Shown one piece after another: positions 5,942 to 7,376 of a DNA stretch of 7,376 nucleotides (position 1 is the first letter of the stretch; each line of letters opens with the position of its first letter). The stretch is from Robbsia sp050955065 (GTDB lineage Bacteria > Pseudomonadota > Gammaproteobacteria > Burkholderiales > Burkholderiaceae), in contig JBPBQT010000319.1 of NCBI GenBank assembly GCA_050955065.1, positions 1 to 7,376 on the forward strand, read 5' to 3'. A program made the position numbers and the translations under genes. A model generated the notes under the pieces. That model did not search any database. It was not told the origin of the DNA and saw only the letters and a list, made by a program, of their open reading frames with translations.

Positions 5942-6976
5942 TTAGCCTTTGGTGTAGATCTGATCGAAGGTGCCGCCGTCGGCGAAATGCGTCGCGTCGG
6001 CCTTGGCCCAGCCGCCGAACGCGCCGTCGATCGTCACCAGATTGATTGTCGGAAACTGCTTCGCATACTTCGCCTTCGCCGCCGCGCCCACCGGACGGTA
6101 GAAGTTGCGGCCGATCACGTCCTGCGCCGGGTCCGAGTACAGATAGGACAGGTAGGCTTCGGCGACGGCGCGCGTGCCCTTGCGGTCGACGTTCTTGTCC
6201 ACCACCGCCACCGTCGGCTCGCAGAGGATGCTGACGCTGGGCGCGACGATGTCGAATTTGTCGTGGCCGAATTCGTTCGACGCGAGGAACGCATCATTCT
6301 CCCACGAGATCAGCACATCGCCGACGCCGCGCTGCGCGAAGGTGATCGTCGATCCCCGCGCGCCGGAATCGAGCAGCGGCACGTTCTTGAACAGCTTGCC
6401 GATGAAATCCTTCGCGCCGGCATCGCCGCCGAAATGCTGGCGGCCGTATTCCCAGGCGGCCAGATAGTTCCAGCGCGCGCCGGCCGAGGTCTTCGGGTTC
6501 GGCGTGATCACCGCGACGCCCGGCTTGACCAGGTCGCCCCAGTCCTTGATGCCCTTCGGATTGCCTTTCTTGACCAGCAGCACGATGGTCGAGGTGTACG
6601 GCGCCGAGTTGTTCGGCAGGCGTTTCTGCCAGTCCGGCTTGATCAGACCGCCGTGCTTGACGAGCGCGTCGACGTCGGGCGCGAGGCCCAGGGTCACCAC
6701 GTCGGCATCCACGCCGTCGATCACGGTGCGCGCCTGCTTGCCGGAACCGCCATGCGACTGGCGCACCGTGACGCTCTGTCCGGTCTTCTGTTTCCAGTAC
6801 GCGGCGAACACCTTGTTGTATTGCTCATACAGTTCGCGCGTCGGATCGTAGGACACGTTGAGCAGCTCTATCGCCTTGGGATCGGCTGCCCAGGCGCCGC
6901 CGAGACCGGCCACGCCGGTGCCGGCCAGGGCTGCCGCCATCAGTCTTTTTGTGAATTCGCGTCGGTTGTTCGTCAT
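5942..6976 (-). CDS. sbp: Periplasmic sulfate-binding protein
   Basis: The 344-residue product is the periplasmic receptor that delivers sulfate (possibly thiosulfate) to CysT-CysW. Family hallmarks are LLNVSYDPTRELY (38-50), QSHGGSGKQARTVIDG (73-88), ITPNPKTSAGARWNYLAAW (157-175) and LISWENDA (222-229). An N-terminal export signal is present: NRREFTK (4-10), an Ala/Gly/Leu stretch (11-27) and a likely cleavage after AWA (residue 30). The RRxF-K pattern resembles a Tat signal, though Sec export is the family norm. The start at 6976 is preferred over upstream in-frame codons because it gives the signal peptide and has GAGAGAG four bases upstream. It is first in sbp-cysT-cysW-cysA. Sbp and CysP cannot be separated with certainty by eye. 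Overall length matches the family. Confidence 0.95.
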   Translation of the reverse strand: MTNNRREFTKRLMAAALAGTGVAGLGGAWAADPKAIELLNVSYDPTRELYEQYNKVFAAYWKQKTGQSVTVRQSHGGSGKQARTVIDGVDADVVTLGLAPDVDALVKHGGLIKPDWQKRLPNNSAPYTSTIVLLVKKGNPKGIKDWGDLVKPGVAVITPNPKTSAGARWNYLAAWEYGRQHFGGDAGAKDFIGKLFKNVPLLDSGARGSTITFAQRGVGDVLISWENDAFLASNEFGHDKFDIVAPSVSILCEPTVAVVDKNVDRKGTRAVAEAYLSYLYSDPAQDVIGRNFYRPVGAAAKAKYAKQFPTINLVTIDGAFGGWAKADATHFADGGTFDQIYTKG

Positions 6977-6980
6977 GGTG

Positions 6981-6987
6981 CTCTCTC
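6981..6987 (-). promoter_or_regulatory. Ribosome binding site of sbp
   Basis: On the minus strand GAGAGAG lies four bases before the ATG at 6976. It is the only purine-rich element near any candidate start of this frame and supports the short start with the signal peptide. Confidence 0.65.
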
Positions 6988-7010
6988 GATCCCGGGGTTT
7001 CCAGCGGGCA

Positions 7011-7016
7011 ATTATA
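7011..7016 (-). promoter_or_regulatory. Promoter -10 box of the sbp-cysTWA operon
   Basis: A perfect TATAAT is read on the minus strand at 7016-7011. It is striking in such GC-rich DNA and places a start of transcription near 7004, with a leader of about 28 bases before the sbp ATG. At 16-18 bp upstream no hexamer resembles TTGACA. A perfect -10 with a poor -35 is what an activator-dependent promoter looks like; CysB-type LysR activators control this operon in other proteobacteria. Confidence 0.65.
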
Positions 7017-7043
7017 GGGATGCCCTCCTCCGGAGATGGGGCC

Positions 7044-7068
7044 AAAAGCGTCGAAATGGACGACTTTT
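7044..7068. promoter_or_regulatory. Imperfect AT-rich dyad, candidate LysR-type (CysB-like) activator site
   Basis: AAAAG (7044-7048) pairs with CTTTT (7064-7068), and GTCG (7050-7053) with CGAC (7061-7064), in two slightly offset registers centred near 7056. It lies about 40-64 bases upstream of the predicted sbp transcription start, where LysR-type activators bind, inside an AT-rich island running to about 7085. Its identity as a CysB site is inference; CysB sites are poorly conserved. Confidence 0.35.
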
Positions 7069-7116
7069 TAGTAATGTGTTTATGCGTCGCAGCGCTGTCG
7101 CGGCCCGCGCCCGGGT

Positions 7117-7133
7117 CGTCGCGTCCCGCGACG
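7117..7133. repeat. Perfect 7-bp inverted repeat with 3-base loop
   Basis: CGTCGCG (7117-7123) and CGCGACG (7127-7133) flank TCC in the divergent region between sbp and the YggT gene. There is no T-run, so it is not a canonical terminator. It could be an operator or a chance hairpin in GC-rich DNA. Confidence 0.4.
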
Positions 7134-7144
7134 CGCGGCCGGAG

Positions 7145-7175
7145 TTGCGGAAAACGGCGTCGGCCGTGAGACAAT
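7145..7175 (+). promoter_or_regulatory. Weak candidate promoter for the YggT-family gene
   Basis: TTGCGG (7145-7150) and GACAAT (7170-7175) are separated by 19 bp and partly match the -35 and -10 consensus. The location, about 50 bases before the ATG at 7228, is suitable, but both boxes are weak and the spacing is long. Nothing better is seen on the plus strand of this region. Confidence 0.25.
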
Positions 7176-7217
7176 CCCGGGCATCGGTCCCGGACGCGGA
7201 CCGGCCTTTGGTATTCC

Positions 7218-7222
7218 AGGAG
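7218..7222 (+). promoter_or_regulatory. Ribosome binding site of the YggT-family gene
   Basis: AGGAG ends five bases before the ATG at 7228, a near-ideal Shine-Dalgarno element that fixes the start of this otherwise truncated gene. Confidence 0.8.
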
Positions 7223-7227
7223 TCAGA

Positions 7228-7376
7228 ATGTTCGGCGATATCGCCCGTTTCTTGATCGACATCGTTTTCACGTTGTTCGGCGCCGCGTTGATCCTGCGGG
7301 TCTGGATGCAGGCCGTGCGCCTGCCGCCGCGCAACCCTTTCTCGCAAGGCGTCTTCCAGATCACCGACTGGCTCGT
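7228..7376 (+). CDS. YggT-family integral membrane protein, N-terminal part (cut by window edge)
   Basis: Forty-nine codons are visible. The product begins MFGDIARFLIDIVFTLFGAA and has one hydrophobic segment (about 8-25) followed by LRVWMQAVRLPPRNPFSQGV (27-46), the pattern of the YggT family (conserved Arg-Asn-Pro-like turn after the first helix, then a second helix starting). These are small inner-membrane proteins of two or four helices; a role in osmotic or ion stress has been proposed for some members but their function is not settled. The start is supported by AGGAG five bases upstream. It is transcribed away from the sulfate operon and shares only the intergenic region with it. The frame is still open at the right edge. 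Confidence 0.85.
   Translation, partial: MFGDIARFLIDIVFTLFGAALILRVWMQAVRLPPRNPFSQGVFQITDWL

Larger units (their letters stand above)
6977..7227. other. Divergent intergenic region between sbp and the YggT-family gene
   Basis: This 251-bp stretch holds no credible gene. It contains the sbp promoter and an AT-rich candidate activator site on the sbp side (7004-7085), and a GC-rich half with a hairpin (7117-7133) and a weak plus-strand promoter on the other. Open frames crossing it on both strands lack coding character and run into sbp or the YggT gene. Confidence 0.7.

Noticed and set aside
5810..7255. 481-codon plus-strand open frame opposite cysT and sbp
   Set aside because: The product is rich in Arg, Ala, His and Val without motifs, while the minus strand encodes a clear sulfate-binding protein and permease.
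7012..7364. Small minus-strand open frames across the sbp/YggT intergenic region
   Set aside because: They lie antisense to the YggT gene or over the promoter region, have Arg/Pro-rich products and no ribosome sites.

Overview
The window is GC-rich DNA (roughly two thirds G+C by eye, not counted) with strongly GC-biased third codon positions. Gene content and protein style point to a betaproteobacterium, most likely Burkholderiales (Burkholderiaceae or a relative); this is an inference from sequence style, not a database match.

Layout. Bases 1-600 (+) hold the C-terminal end of a TonB-dependent outer-membrane receptor of siderophore-receptor type; its start lies off the left edge. Twenty bases later, 621-2753 (+) encodes a 710-residue fusion: a complete PnuC-family vitamin transporter (about residues 1-190), a roughly 150-residue Ala/Gly-rich linker with a short tandem repeat, and a complete APH/choline-kinase-like small-molecule kinase (about residues 345-710). 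A 49-bp gap with a GC-rich hairpin separates this from a convergent sulfate operon on the minus strand, read from right to left as sbp (6976-5942), cysT (5935-4967), cysW (4970-3957) and cysA (3960-2803). Finally 6977-7227 is a 251-bp divergent intergenic region, and 7228-7376 (+) is the start of a YggT-family membrane protein cut by the right edge.

How the genes work together. The left pair looks like an uptake route for a vitamin or nucleoside: an outer-membrane receptor, then an inner-membrane facilitator fused to a cytoplasmic kinase that could phosphorylate the substrate as it enters. PnuC proteins work by facilitated diffusion and depend on phosphorylation for accumulation, so the fusion would put transport and trapping in one polypeptide. 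An APH-fold kinase resembles thiamine kinase (ThiK/YcfN) more than the P-loop nicotinamide riboside kinases, so thiamine is a reasonable first guess, but the substrate cannot be read from the sequence. The right part is a textbook periplasmic sulfate/thiosulfate ABC importer: binding protein, two permeases and an ATPase. It is tightly packed, with a 6-bp gap and two ATGA overlaps, and has a perfect TATAAT box without a clear -35, as expected for an activator-dependent (CysB-like) promoter.

The most interesting points are the transporter-kinase fusion and the recurrence, in three genes, of low-complexity extensions that each contain a short in-frame tandem repeat.
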